Below, in pieces: positions 7,810 through 16,565 of a DNA stretch of 64,000 nt. The DNA is from an uncultured Collinsella sp. (GTDB lineage: Bacteria > Actinomycetota > Coriobacteriia > Coriobacteriales > Coriobacteriaceae). A model generated the notes under the pieces. It was not told the origin of the DNA and made no database searches. It saw only the letters and a list, made by a program, of their open reading frames with translations. Each line of letters opens with the position of its first letter. Position 1 is the first letter of the stretch. The translations under genes and the position numbers were made by a program. Location of the stretch: the NCBI GenBank assembly GCA_958412345.1, contig CATYSO010000011.1:23997-87996 (forward strand), given 5' to 3'.

Positions 7810-10302
7810 ATGACCGAACACCACGCCATCAGCCGTCGAGCATTCACGTTGGGCCTAGGACTCGCAGCATTGTCGCCATTTGTAAGCCTGCCCGAAACCG
7901 CGGGATTGGGCCTTCCCGTGCGCGCGGCATTTGCAGACGACGCCACCACAGCGTCGGCCAACCTCAACAATTTCGTCATTCGCCTTCGCCCCGCGGGCTA
8001 TTTTCGCACCGCGAGCGTCAACGAAGACGGCAACGTCATCGGCAACGTCTGCCACCTGTTTAATGACGGCACGTCCAGCAAGCTCATCCTTGAGAACGTA
8101 ACGACCAAGAATGACGATACAAACTGGTATGCTATCCGCACCTTGCTCAATTTCGAAGAGCATAAAAAGACGGGCTACAGCATTTGGTCGGTCGATGGCG
8201 ACTCGGACAAAGATGGAAAGGTTATCCACGTATGGAGTGGCGAGTATGACAACAAGCCCAGCCGCGCTTTTGCGTTCGAGCGTCAATCAAACGGAACCTA
8301 TATCATCCGAGACCGCACGGTCGAGAAAGAAACCGAGAAAAAAGACATTAAGTACCTGGCAATAGAATCGAACGGCAAAGACCAGGACAACAATAAGATC
8401 TGCCATAAGAGTGAGAGCATTCCGTGGGAGCTCGAACTTATCGGTTACGACATGAAAAAGAACGATGCCACGGTTAGCAGCATCGACTGGATCACGTATA
8501 GCAGCTACGTCGATGGGCCATGTTGGATGAGCCACGTCGACGACGACAAGTACCTCGACGAACTGAGCATCCCGGGTACGCACGATTCGGGCACCTGCAG
8601 CGTGGACAACGACACTGAGCCCCAATCCTCGCAAGTAAAATGCCAGCAGGATTACATTCCCACGCAGTTGCTCGAGGGAATCCGCTATTTTGATATCCGA
8701 CTCGGAAAGGGCGACGACCCCGGTATCGACCACGGGGATTACTACCTGCTCAAAAAAGACGCGTACTTTATGCATCTTTCCGATGTCATAGGCTACTTCA
8801 ATACGTTTTTGAACGAAAACCCGACAGAAGCGCTCATCATGCTTGTATCACGAGGCAACGACGAGGCTACCGACGAAAGTGTTACGACGGCTTTCGCCAA
8901 GGTTATGGCCGATAACCCCGATCTGTTCTACACGTCGAGCCGCGTCCCCACGCTGGGCGAGGTGCGCGGAAAGATCGTCCTGCTGCATCGATTTAGGCTC
9001 GACGGCGACAGCGTAAGCGGCCACACGTGGGGCCTCGACCTTACCGAATGGGATGACAGGATCAAGGCTCACTCCGACAGCGCCACTATGTGTCTCGTCC
9101 AAGACGCGCGGGGCTTTGAAGCCACGGGGGAAACAGGCGACAAAGAGCCCTATTGCACCAAGGTATACGCCCAGGACAAGTACAAACTCACGGGAACCGA
9201 CAAGCTCAGCTGGGTCGATAATGCGCTGAAGGAAACGACCGGGCGCACGCGCAACAAGGTGGACGTCGTGGACGATGACGGGGCCAATGTGCCAGTCCAG
9301 GAGCGTTGCTGGTCTATCAACTACACCAGCTGCACGGGCTTGTCGCACGGAGGCAATCCTTTTACCTCGGCACGAGTGGTCAACGAGCATCTGTACAAGA
9401 GCCCGTACATCAACCCCAGCGACAACAAGGATACGAAGTCAGATTACCTCAAGCACATTGGCATCATCGCATCCGACTTTGTTGATGCGGCGCTGGCCCG
9501 GAGCATCTACCAGCGCAATTACGATTACGATACACAGCACAAGCAGACAGCTTCGTACTACCTCCCGACCTGCATGCGCATGACGTACGGCGACTCGCTG
9601 AGCGATGCCTCGCTCCAGGATGGCAAGACCGTTGGCGAGGGCCATTTCCGCCTCGTCGACAGCAGCAACGTACTCAACGTGGCGGCTTCGGGCCATGCGT
9701 TTGCCATCGAATATGTGGATGTCGACGCCTTGGGCAACGAGACCGTTACGGAGCTGCGGGGCTCCGTGCCCATCGATATCGATCCACGCGCGCTGACGCC
9801 CCATTTTGAGGGACTCGAAGGCCTTAAGGCCGGCGAAGACGTGCGCGCCAAGATTGCGGCATCACTCGAGGGCAAGCTCGAAACCGATGCCTGCACGGCC
9901 CATCTCGAGTTTGTGCACGACGCGGACGGCGCTCCGGGCGCGGCAATGGCCGAGGGCGAAACATTTGCCGCAGGAACGTACTGGGTGCGCGTGAACGGTC
10001 TCTTGGGCGACGCGGCGCAGAACTACACGCTCGCCAGCGATGGAGCCGCAAGCTTTACCGTAGCGGCCTCGGACAGTGCAGGCGGCGCCAGCACCGGCAC
10101 GGGTTCCAACGCAGGCGGCGCCGACAAGAATGGCAAGGGCAACAAGAGCGACCAGGGCAAGAACTCGGGCGGAAAACTCGCCGACACGGGAGACGGCTCC
10201 GACATTGCCGCCGGGCTCGCTGCCGCCGCCGTGGCGACAACGGTCGCAGGTGCAGCAATGCTTGCCAGTGACCGCGACAATACCGAGGACGTTAACGAAT
10301 AG
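7810..10302 (+). CDS. Tat-exported, wall-anchored phosphatidylinositol-specific phospholipase C-like protein (830 aa)
   Basis: The N-terminus has a twin-arginine signal (ISRRAFTLGLG, Arg 9-10) ending near AFADDA. Residues of about 45-215 look like a ricin-type beta-trefoil region (WYAIRTLLNF, YSIWSVDGDSD). The PI-PLC X domain follows: SIPGTHDSGTC with the catalytic His near 258, RYFDIRLGKG, the second His in IDHGDYY near 307, and ALIMLVSRG. A C-terminal stretch before the anchor may be a small Ig-like domain. The end is Gly/Lys-rich, then LADTG (about 789-793), a hydrophobic helix and a short tail: a sortase-like signal with a non-canonical LAxTG. It would cleave phosphoinositides or GPI-type lipids outside the cell; substrate is unproven. 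GGAGG precedes the ATG. Confidence 0.88.
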   Translation: MTEHHAISRRAFTLGLGLAALSPFVSLPETAGLGLPVRAAFADDATTASANLNNFVIRLRPAGYFRTASVNEDGNVIGNVCHLFNDGTSSKLILENVTTKNDDTNWYAIRTLLNFEEHKKTGYSIWSVDGDSDKDGKVIHVWSGEYDNKPSRAFAFERQSNGTYIIRDRTVEKETEKKDIKYLAIESNGKDQDNNKICHKSESIPWELELIGYDMKKNDATVSSIDWITYSSYVDGPCWMSHVDDDKYLDELSIPGTHDSGTCSVDNDTEPQSSQVKCQQDYIPTQLLEGIRYFDIRLGKGDDPGIDHGDYYLLKKDAYFMHLSDVIGYFNTFLNENPTEALIMLVSRGNDEATDESVTTAFAKVMADNPDLFYTSSRVPTLGEVRGKIVLLHRFRLDGDSVSGHTWGLDLTEWDDRIKAHSDSATMCLVQDARGFEATGETGDKEPYCTKVYAQDKYKLTGTDKLSWVDNALKETTGRTRNKVDVVDDDGANVPVQERCWSINYTSCTGLSHGGNPFTSARVVNEHLYKSPYINPSDNKDTKSDYLKHIGIIASDFVDAALARSIYQRNYDYDTQHKQTASYYLPTCMRMTYGDSLSDASLQDGKTVGEGHFRLVDSSNVLNVAASGHAFAIEYVDVDALGNETVTELRGSVPIDIDPRALTPHFEGLEGLKAGEDVRAKIAASLEGKLETDACTAHLEFVHDADGAPGAAMAEGETFAAGTYWVRVNGLLGDAAQNYTLASDGAASFTVAASDSAGGASTGTGSNAGGADKNGKGNKSDQGKNSGGKLADTGDGSDIAAGLAAAAVATTVAGAAMLASDRDNTEDVNE

Positions 10303-10331
10303 GCAAGCCAGTCTTTTGGGCGCATTAACTC

Positions 10332-10369
10332 AATCGGGGCGCAGAATACCGTTCTGCGCCCCGATTTTT
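10332..10369 (+). terminator. Terminator after the PI-PLC-like gene
   Basis: A 15-bp perfect stem AATCGGGGCGCAGAA / TTCTGCGCCCCGATT with a 5-nt loop (TACCG), followed by a T-run on the plus strand. Confidence 0.95.
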
Positions 10370-10394
10370 ACCTTGGCCCAAACGCCGCTATCGG

Positions 10395-10664
10395 CTACAT
10401 CACCATGTTCAGCGCGTTCACAAATTCCTGGGCCTTCGCACGGCTACTCAGGCTAAAGACGCAAGCAGTCAACAGCCTATTGCGCAGAAAAACGTCGCGG
10501 CCCTTGATCCTGTTGACCCCCGTGATGTCCTTAAGATAGACAATCTCGGTGTGCTTGCCGCCGAAAGTGCCCTTCCTGAGCACCTCGATACGGTTGGGGT
10601 AGATCTTGACGTCTTTAAACCTACCCGAGCCCTTGTCCTGAAACAGCAAGGTGTTGTTGTCCAT
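10395..10664 (-). CDS. Small PH/GRAM-like domain protein (89 aa)
   Basis: Alternating strands (FKDVKIYPNRIEVLRK, HTEIVYLKDITGVNRIKG, LLTACVFSLSS) and a C-terminal helix (AKAQEFVNALNMVM) look like a single bacterial PH-like barrel of the kind seen in DUF4429-type proteins. No signal peptide or membrane helix. The ATG at 10664 is preferred for GGAG 8 nt upstream; ATG 10679 and GTG 10709 are in frame further up. It is convergent with the PI-PLC gene and probably unrelated to it. Function unknown. Confidence 0.6.
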   Translation of the reverse strand: MDNNTLLFQDKGSGRFKDVKIYPNRIEVLRKGTFGGKHTEIVYLKDITGVNRIKGRDVFLRNRLLTACVFSLSSRAKAQEFVNALNMVM

Positions 10665-10828
10665 GCGTGTCACTCCCATGGAGTTCGTTAAAACTGTCTC
10701 TATTGCCACATTTTAACCACCGCAAGGCCCCATGCGAAGGAGCCAGTCAACGCAGCAATTCGTGTCCGCGCGAGGCTTTAAACTAAATGCAATAAAGATG
10801 CATTCCACAAGAGGAAAGTGGGGCGACA

Positions 10829-11881
10829 GTGATGGGCGAACTGGTAAACCGTGGAGAATCGGCAATCGTGCCAGAAGTTTTTTACAAGCAGGTTTCCTCG
10901 ATTCTCAACGCCGCTCGCGACAAGGCCTATACCGCCGTTAACTTTGCGATGGTTGAAGCATATTGGGAGATCGGCAAGAGTATTGTTGATGAGCAGGGCG
11001 GAGAGGAGCGCGCAACATATGGGGAGGCATTGATTGCAGGCCTCTCCAGAAGGCTTACCGCGGATTTCGGAAGAGGCTTTGGCATCGCAAACCTTCGCAA
11101 TATGCGTCAGTTCTTTCTTGCGTTTCCAATTCGCGACGCACTGCGTAGCGAATTGAGCTGGACTCATTACCGCAGGTTGATGCGCATTCCCGACCCTGAT
11201 GCTCGCGCCTGGTACATGAACGAATGCGCCGATTCTCGTTGGAGCACGCGTCAGCTCGAGCGCCAGATCAACACCATGTTCCGCGAGCGCCTACTTGCCA
11301 GCAAGGACAAAGAGGCCGTCACCCAGGAAATCCAAAAGAGCGCCCCGGCTCGTCGCCCCGAGGATATCATCCGCGACCCATATGTACTGGATTTTTTAGG
11401 TTTCTCGGACGATGCTACGTTTCGTGAGAGCGATCTAGAGCAGGCGCTCATCACGCATCTTCAGAAGTTCCTGCTGGAGCTTGGCCGTGGCTTCGCTTTC
11501 GAGGCGCGCCAAAAGCGCATCACCTTTGATGGGCGCCATTTCTATATTGACCTTGTTTTTTACAACTATCTGATGCGCTGCTTCGTGCTCATCGACCTTA
11601 AGACCGATGACCTTACGCATCAGGACCTGGGCCAGATGCAAATGTATGTGAACTACTACACGCGCGAACTCATGAACGAAGGCGACAATCCGCCCATAGG
11701 CATCGTGCTCTGCGCGGACAAAAGCGATTCGATCGTCGAGTACACGCTGCCCGAAGACAACGACCAAGTGTTTGCCGCCAAATACCTGCCATATCTTCCA
11801 AGCAAGGAAGAGCTGGCGCGCGAGCTGAGTGCCGAGTACCGCGCCATCAACGAAGCGACCAATGGCGAAACGCAAGGGTAG
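10829..11881 (+). CDS. DUF1016/YhcG-family PDDEXK nuclease-domain protein (350 aa)
   Basis: An N-terminal helical region (VEAYWEIGKSIVDEQ, YGEALIAGLSRRLTADFGRGF, MRQFFLAFP, LSWTHYRRLM) and a C-terminal PD-(D/E)XK domain with the core FYIDLVFYN...VLIDLKTDDL match the DUF1016/YhcG architecture. The predicted catalytic set is the Asp in YIDLV and Asp-x-Lys in LIDLK. Members occur widely as solitary genes in variable genome regions and are linked to DNA processing or defence; the activity here is inferred. Start GTG 10829 or the adjacent ATG 10832. GC content is visibly lower than in neighbouring housekeeping genes, suggesting acquisition. No partner gene is adjacent. Confidence 0.88.
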   Translation: MMGELVNRGESAIVPEVFYKQVSSILNAARDKAYTAVNFAMVEAYWEIGKSIVDEQGGEERATYGEALIAGLSRRLTADFGRGFGIANLRNMRQFFLAFPIRDALRSELSWTHYRRLMRIPDPDARAWYMNECADSRWSTRQLERQINTMFRERLLASKDKEAVTQEIQKSAPARRPEDIIRDPYVLDFLGFSDDATFRESDLEQALITHLQKFLLELGRGFAFEARQKRITFDGRHFYIDLVFYNYLMRCFVLIDLKTDDLTHQDLGQMQMYVNYYTRELMNEGDNPPIGIVLCADKSDSIVEYTLPEDNDQVFAAKYLPYLPSKEELARELSAEYRAINEATNGETQG

Positions 11882-12276
11882 CAGCACGTTGCGACCGAAA
11901 CCACCGCAGCCGTCGCAGGCGCACTCGCGGTTGCGATGCACGCTACAAAACAATACCGGTCATGGACGCCGGCAACGACATTCTAGCCGTGGCTGGCGAG
12001 CGTGACCTGACAGGCAAAGACGCGGCCTTCGTCTGATGTGGGCCCATTGGCTGCCACAGAAAAGGACCGGTTGCAGCCGGCCCTCAAGACACTTGCACCT
12101 GCGTTGCCCGCGCTTCCGAAGTGTGACTAACTGAGGAGCGGGTTCCGTGGCACAACCTGATCTTGCCCAGCGAGGCGGCCCTTTTGCAGCCGGTCCACCG
12201 TTTATTTACATCTACCCCCTGCCAAACTACCGGATGGCAGCCCCCATGCCTGCGAGCCGTCCCGTGCTGCGCTTCC
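11882..12276. other. Intergenic region, no supported gene
   Basis: 395 bp between the DUF1016 gene and the converging zinc-ribbon gene. It contains a 24-codon ATG-to-stop frame at 11962 (reads MDAGNDILAVAGERD) that may be debris from a lost gene, and GC-rich partial complementarity between about 12062-12083 and 12173-12198. No clear terminator with a T-run or RNA gene was found. Confidence 0.4.
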
Positions 12277-13614
12277 CTACTTCCCAAAGATCGCAGCGAG
12301 CAAGCCCTTGCGTTTGGGCTTTTCTTCTCGGTAGGAACCCTCGGCAGCTGCTGCTACCTGACGCGGTTGCTCGCCGCCTCCACGGCGCACGATCTGGTAT
12401 AGGAACGGCGATTTAACGTATTTGACCTCGATGGGCGTGGCATGCACGGTACTTTCGCCGGACAGATGCAGGCTCGGGTTGAGCAGCGCCACAATATGCG
12501 TTTCGCGCTTGTCGCTAAACACCACCGCGGCCGCGCGGCCCGTCTGGCCGTTCACGGCGATGCGCACTTGCTCGCCATCTCGGCTATCCGACGCCGGACG
12601 ATCGACAAAGTAGACCGGCACCATAACCAGACCGTCCTTGTGCTTGCGGGCCTTGCGCGCCCAGGTGCGGATGCTCTTTTTATTGAGCCCCAGCACCGCC
12701 TCGGCATCGTTGCCGGCAACGTCGAGCGCCAGCTTATCAATGACCACCTGGTCCTTGGTGGACGCATCGACGGAGACAACGCGGAAGTCACCCTCCTGCA
12801 TGGCCGGATCAAACGGCCCAACCTTGGCAAAGTCCCACGGCTCCAGAATGCCCATAAGGCGAACATCCAGATAGTTTGCCCTCGGATACGCCCAGTCGAG
12901 CACCTCGTAGTACACCAGGGTCTCCTTGCTCAGGCCCTTGCCCGGGAAGCTCGCCATCATGCGCAAATCCGCGAGCGCCATGGGGAAGTAGAAGAGCATC
13001 ATGTCGTTTTGGATCGCGTCTTCCACGTCGTGCCCGGCAAAGGCGTCGGGGTACTGGCGCACCAGCTGCAGCGCGTTGGCACGCGCCTGCTGCGGCGAGA
13101 TTTCGCATGGAATACCCTGCTCCGGCACATACTCCGCACCCACACCCAAGGTCAGGCGTTTGCTAAACGTACCGGGCTTGAGCAGGTCGGCAATGCCGAT
13201 CTTGTTGCCGCAGGACGGGCACTCAAACACACGCTGCGTTGACTCGCCCTCAAAGGACGCTCCGCAGAAGGGGCAAGGAATGCTCACATGCGTGGCCTCT
13301 TGGAACTCCTGCGCCGTGCCGCGATCCTCCCACAGCAGATGTTCCAGGACCGACTGATTGTGCCAGTGCGAATTGAAGAAATACCAGTCCGGGTCCTCCG
13401 GGTGCTCGAGTTGCGACACATGCGTGAGCTTGAGCAGTCCATCCACCACCGTCAACGGCGTATGGCGAATGCCCAAAGCGCTCTTGGGCTCTCCGGCGTC
13501 CGCCTGCCACGGAATGACCGCGCCGCAATAGGCGCACTCAAAGCTGCGCTTAGCCTGGTGCGAGTACATAGGGCCGCCGCAGTTTTGACATTTAATGGCA
13601 AACATCTCGTCCAT
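12277..13614 (-). CDS. Double zinc-ribbon protein of unknown function (445 aa)
   Basis: Two rubredoxin-like zinc ribbons lie near the N-terminus: IKCQNCGG...FECAYCG and IPCPFCGASFEG...FECPSCG. A large soluble region follows (YFPMALADLRMMASFPGKG, YYEVLDWAYPRANYLDVRL, VVFSDKRETHIVALLNPSLH) ending in a basic tail KPKRKGLLAAIFGK. There is no transmembrane segment, so it is probably cytoplasmic. The start at 13614 follows AAGGAGG by 8 nt; the longer frame has no such site. I do not recognise the family; TFIIB-type zinc-ribbon hypothetical proteins have the same layout. Confidence 0.8.
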   Translation of the reverse strand: MDEMFAIKCQNCGGPMYSHQAKRSFECAYCGAVIPWQADAGEPKSALGIRHTPLTVVDGLLKLTHVSQLEHPEDPDWYFFNSHWHNQSVLEHLLWEDRGTAQEFQEATHVSIPCPFCGASFEGESTQRVFECPSCGNKIGIADLLKPGTFSKRLTLGVGAEYVPEQGIPCEISPQQARANALQLVRQYPDAFAGHDVEDAIQNDMMLFYFPMALADLRMMASFPGKGLSKETLVYYEVLDWAYPRANYLDVRLMGILEPWDFAKVGPFDPAMQEGDFRVVSVDASTKDQVVIDKLALDVAGNDAEAVLGLNKKSIRTWARKARKHKDGLVMVPVYFVDRPASDSRDGEQVRIAVNGQTGRAAAVVFSDKRETHIVALLNPSLHLSGESTVHATPIEVKYVKSPFLYQIVRRGGGEQPRQVAAAAEGSYREEKPKRKGLLAAIFGK

Positions 13615-13832
13615 GGAAACGTCCTCCTTTGCACAGGGGCTGTCGACATTAAGTATGTCGAGCAAACAGGCACACGCCCATACCCATGTGGCCCAAAATG
13701 GACCACCCAGGCAGACGAGAAGGCTCGCTCGTTAGCACCGGCAGACCATTGCTGCATTTTCTGAGCATCGGTGCACAGCGCCTCCGCGCGAGCTACACTA
13801 TCCCCTTAAACATGATTGTGAGGACGACCGCT

Positions 13833-15014
13833 ATGCTATTTGTAAATCGGCTGGTACATACGCTTGTTCCCGGCAGCGAGGGCGAGCCGGTCGATACCTC
13901 CTGCCGCACCAACGCGGGCTTCGCCGCAAGCCTCATCTGCATTGGCCTCAACATTACCCTGTGCCTAGCCAAGGGCATCGCGGGCCTGCTCGCCGGCTCT
14001 GTCTCGCTCATCGCCGATGCCTTCAACAACCTCTCCGATGCCTCGAGCAACATCGTGAGCCTGCTCGGGTTCCGCCTTGCCAGCCGCCCGGCAGACGAAG
14101 GCCACCCCTATGGCCACGGCCGCTATGAGTACCTAGCCGGCCTGTTCGTCGCCGTCCTGGTCTGCGCCGTCGGCATCAACCTGATCCTCGAGTCGGTCAC
14201 CAAGATCATCAAGCCCTCCCCCACCGCCTACACGCTGGTCTCCCTAGCCGCTCTCGTCTTGTCCATGCTCGTCAAATTCTGGATGGCCGCATTCAACCGC
14301 GCGCTGGGCAACCGTATCGATTCCGAAACACTCATTGCCACGGCGCAGGACTCCAAAAACGACGTCATCACCTCGGGCTCGGTCTTAGCGGCGGCGCTTA
14401 TTTCGCAAACGACCGGCTTTGACCTCGATGGCTGGGCTGGCCTGGGTGTGGGCATCTTCATCTGCATCAGCGGCATGGGCCTAGTGCGCGACGCCATCAG
14501 CCCGTTGCTGGGGCAAGCGCCCGACCCCAAGCTCGTCCAGGCAATCCGCGACAAGATCATGTCGTATCCGCAGGTCCTAGGCACGCACGACCTGATGGTG
14601 CACGACTACGGCCCCGGTCGTCAGTTTGCCAGCGCCCACGTGGAGATGCCCGGCGAGGGCGATGCGTTTGAGCACCACGAGATCCTGGACACCATCGAGC
14701 ACGATATCAAACGGCAGATGGGCATCGGTATCACGCTGCACTGCGACCCCATCGCCACCACCGGCGACGACCTGCGCGGCTGGGTCAAGCGCGGCGTCAT
14801 GCAGATCGACCCCGCGCTCTCCATCCACGACCTGCACGAGCACGACGGCTTTGTGTCATTTGACCTGGTGCGTCCCGACGGCTTTGACATATCCGACGAG
14901 GAGCTGCTGGAGCTCGTCACGCGCATCGTGCACGAGCGCAGGCCCGATGCCTCGTGCGTCGTTACGTTTGACTCGGGCTTTAGCTCGCCCGACCGTCCAG
15001 CCGAGCAGCTGTAA
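13833..15014 (+). CDS. Cation diffusion facilitator (CDF) metal exporter (393 aa)
   Basis: An N-terminal six-helix CDF domain (GFAASLICIGLNITLCLAK, GSVSLIADAFNNLSDASSN, HPYGHGRYEYLAGLFVAVL) and a C-terminal ferredoxin-like cytoplasmic domain (GTHDLMVHDYGPGRQFASAH). The metal-site helices carry D-x3-N (DAFNN) in TM2 and D-x3-D (DSKND) in TM5, unlike the His/Asp pair of typical Zn exporters; acidic pairs are seen in Mn-type CDFs, so manganese or another divalent metal is plausible but not shown. The start at 13833 follows GAGGA by 8 nt. It exports metal from the cytoplasm in exchange for protons. It has its own terminator. Confidence 0.88.
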   Translation: MLFVNRLVHTLVPGSEGEPVDTSCRTNAGFAASLICIGLNITLCLAKGIAGLLAGSVSLIADAFNNLSDASSNIVSLLGFRLASRPADEGHPYGHGRYEYLAGLFVAVLVCAVGINLILESVTKIIKPSPTAYTLVSLAALVLSMLVKFWMAAFNRALGNRIDSETLIATAQDSKNDVITSGSVLAAALISQTTGFDLDGWAGLGVGIFICISGMGLVRDAISPLLGQAPDPKLVQAIRDKIMSYPQVLGTHDLMVHDYGPGRQFASAHVEMPGEGDAFEHHEILDTIEHDIKRQMGIGITLHCDPIATTGDDLRGWVKRGVMQIDPALSIHDLHEHDGFVSFDLVRPDGFDISDEELLELVTRIVHERRPDASCVVTFDSGFSSPDRPAEQL

Positions 15015-15022
15015 CCGACAGC

Positions 15023-15090
15023 AAAACGGGACGTAGGACCGCCGACCAACGCGCCTATGCGCCCGGTCACGCGATCCTGCGTCCCGTTTT
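15023..15090. terminator. Bidirectional terminator between convergent genes
   Basis: A 16-bp stem with one G:T pair (15023-15038 with 15075-15090; AAAACGGGACGTAGGA), flanked by T-runs in both directions, serving the CDF gene (+) and the PASTA-like membrane protein gene (-). Confidence 0.85.
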
Positions 15091-15124
15091 TGTTTGCACT
15101 GCTAAGGCTCTAGCCGCTCGGCCG

Positions 15125-16126
15125 CTAGTTTCCCTGCGCGCCCGAAATGCCGTTTTGCAGGGCATCCCAGGCGTTCGTTGCCATATCGCCCAGGTTCTGT
15201 GCGGTATCGCCGAGATTCTGAGCCGTGTCACCCAGCTCTTGGGCCTTATCCCCAAGCTCCTGCGCCTTGTTGCTCAGGTCCTCCAGCGTGTTGGAGCTCG
15301 AGCTGTCGGTACCGCTTTGGCCGCCGGACGAGTTGCCCGAGCTGTTCTTGTGCGTGAGTTGAATTTCGAGGTTGCCGTTGTCGTTATAGTAGGCAGAAGT
15401 AACGACCCAGTTGGCATCGACGACGGGCGTTGAGCCATCATCAGTCAGGACCACGGCATTCGAAAGATCGGCGCCGCGCGACTTGAGAAGCTTCTTGGCG
15501 TTGGACCAGTACTGCCCCGGGATATCGCTCAGATCGACGGTGCTAGACGAGGCGGACTCGGTTTGCTCGGCAGTGGTATCGGCCGTTGAACTCCCTCGCT
15601 TGTTGAGTATGCCCGACACGATGGCAAACACAACCGACAGCGCAAAGAAGATCGCCAGCACGATGAGGATCTTCTTGATCACGCTCGACGAACGCGATGG
15701 CTTCTTCTCCTCGTCCTCGCCATATTGCGGAATCGACTTGGGGTACTCGCGATACGGCTCGCGCGACTCGTAGCGAGGCTGCGCCGTGCGAGGCATATAC
15801 GTCGTCTGCTGAGGCTGCGGAATGGGATTTTGCGGCAGGTCATCATAGGGATTCGGCGTCGAGGCGGCATAAGAATCCTGCGGCGCGTAATCAAACGGGT
15901 CCGGAGCTGCGTTCGGAGCTGCGTTGCCATAGGGGCCTTGCGAAGATGCAGCGTAAGAATCCTGCGCCGTGTCGCCATAGCCCATAACCCGGGTGGGCTC
16001 GGCAGAAGGCTGCGTCGCGGCGGGGTCGGTATAACCGGGGTTGGGAACAACGCGGGTCGCATCGGCGCTATCGCCAGCCTGCGCGGAACCGTAGCCGCCC
16101 ATCACGGTTGTCTTGTCCTGATCCAT
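15125..16126 (-). CDS. Membrane protein with Thr-motif N-terminus, PASTA-like domain and heptad-repeat tail (333 aa)
   Basis: The order is: a Pro/Gln/Tyr-rich cytoplasmic region of about 145 residues with three similar Thr motifs (TTVMGG, ATRVVP, PTRVMG) and two DSYAAS repeats; a basic patch and transmembrane helix (IKKILIVLAIFFALSVVFAI); then an extracytoplasmic segment resembling a PASTA domain (DIPGQYWSNAKKLLKSRGA, DANWVVTS). A Ser/Gly linker leads to a 7-residue repeat (KAQELGD, TAQNLGD, repeated four to five times). The Thr motifs look like phospho-Thr sites read by FHA domains, so a substrate of a PASTA Ser/Thr kinase in cell-wall control is a reasonable guess. No close family is recognised. 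Unusual repeated tail. Confidence 0.75.
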   Translation of the reverse strand: MDQDKTTVMGGYGSAQAGDSADATRVVPNPGYTDPAATQPSAEPTRVMGYGDTAQDSYAASSQGPYGNAAPNAAPDPFDYAPQDSYAASTPNPYDDLPQNPIPQPQQTTYMPRTAQPRYESREPYREYPKSIPQYGEDEEKKPSRSSSVIKKILIVLAIFFALSVVFAIVSGILNKRGSSTADTTAEQTESASSSTVDLSDIPGQYWSNAKKLLKSRGADLSNAVVLTDDGSTPVVDANWVVTSAYYNDNGNLEIQLTHKNSSGNSSGGQSGTDSSSSNTLEDLSNKAQELGDKAQELGDTAQNLGDTAQNLGDMATNAWDALQNGISGAQGN

Positions 16127-16263
16127 GCAACGATTCCTTTCCGTCGCCTGTAAGCATCAAGTTATCCATGCATTCTACCCGCGCAAAAGCCTATGATGGG
16201 CAAAGCCCGTCGGTATCTACAAGACATGCGCGGCAGGTGGCAACAAGCGAATCGAGAAACGTC

Positions 16264-16500
16264 ATGGCAAAAAGCAAGCTCATCAAAGACACGACGCGCG
16301 CCGAACGCGAGGAAATCATCAAGCTGGCACTCGCGGGCTGCGGCAACGGCAGCTGCGATAACTGCGGAAGCTGCAGCTTGGGAGCAGGCGACCCCTACGG
16401 TACCTACCAGCCCTACATTGACGGCGAGATGGAAATCGCCGATATCAACATGATGGTCGCCGAGCGCAACGCCAAGCTCTTCGGCCTTCAACGCGGTTAG
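16264..16500 (+). CDS. Small Cys-rich protein (78 aa)
   Basis: A short protein with a Lys/Arg/Glu-rich N-terminus (KDTTRAEREEIIKLALA), the cluster GCGNGSCDNCGSCSLG, and a conserved-looking end (YQPYIDGEMEIADINMMVAE). Four Cys in a CX3-4CX2CX2C-type cluster could bind zinc or an Fe-S centre. The longer in-frame ORF start upstream lies within the divergent promoter region, so ATG 16264 is preferred; the ribosome site GAGAAA is weak. Codon use matches the neighbours. Function unknown. Confidence 0.65.
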   Translation: MAKSKLIKDTTRAEREEIIKLALAGCGNGSCDNCGSCSLGAGDPYGTYQPYIDGEMEIADINMMVAERNAKLFGLQRG

Positions 16501-16539
16501 AAAACAAAGGCCCCGCCGGGCCTTGGGGGCACGGCGGGG
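16501..16539 (-). terminator. Terminator after fhs
   Basis: On the minus strand CCCCGCCG / CGGCGGGG (16532-16539 and 16511-16518) is followed by CCTTTGTTTT. It ends the fhs transcript; on the plus strand it lacks a T-run. Confidence 0.75.
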
Positions 16540-16565
16540 CGGGCAGGCAGCTAGGGGCAACAGGC

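Noticed and set aside
11962..12036. Short 24-codon ORF after the DUF1016 gene
   Set aside because: Too short, no ribosome site, no recognisable domain; noted only as possible debris.
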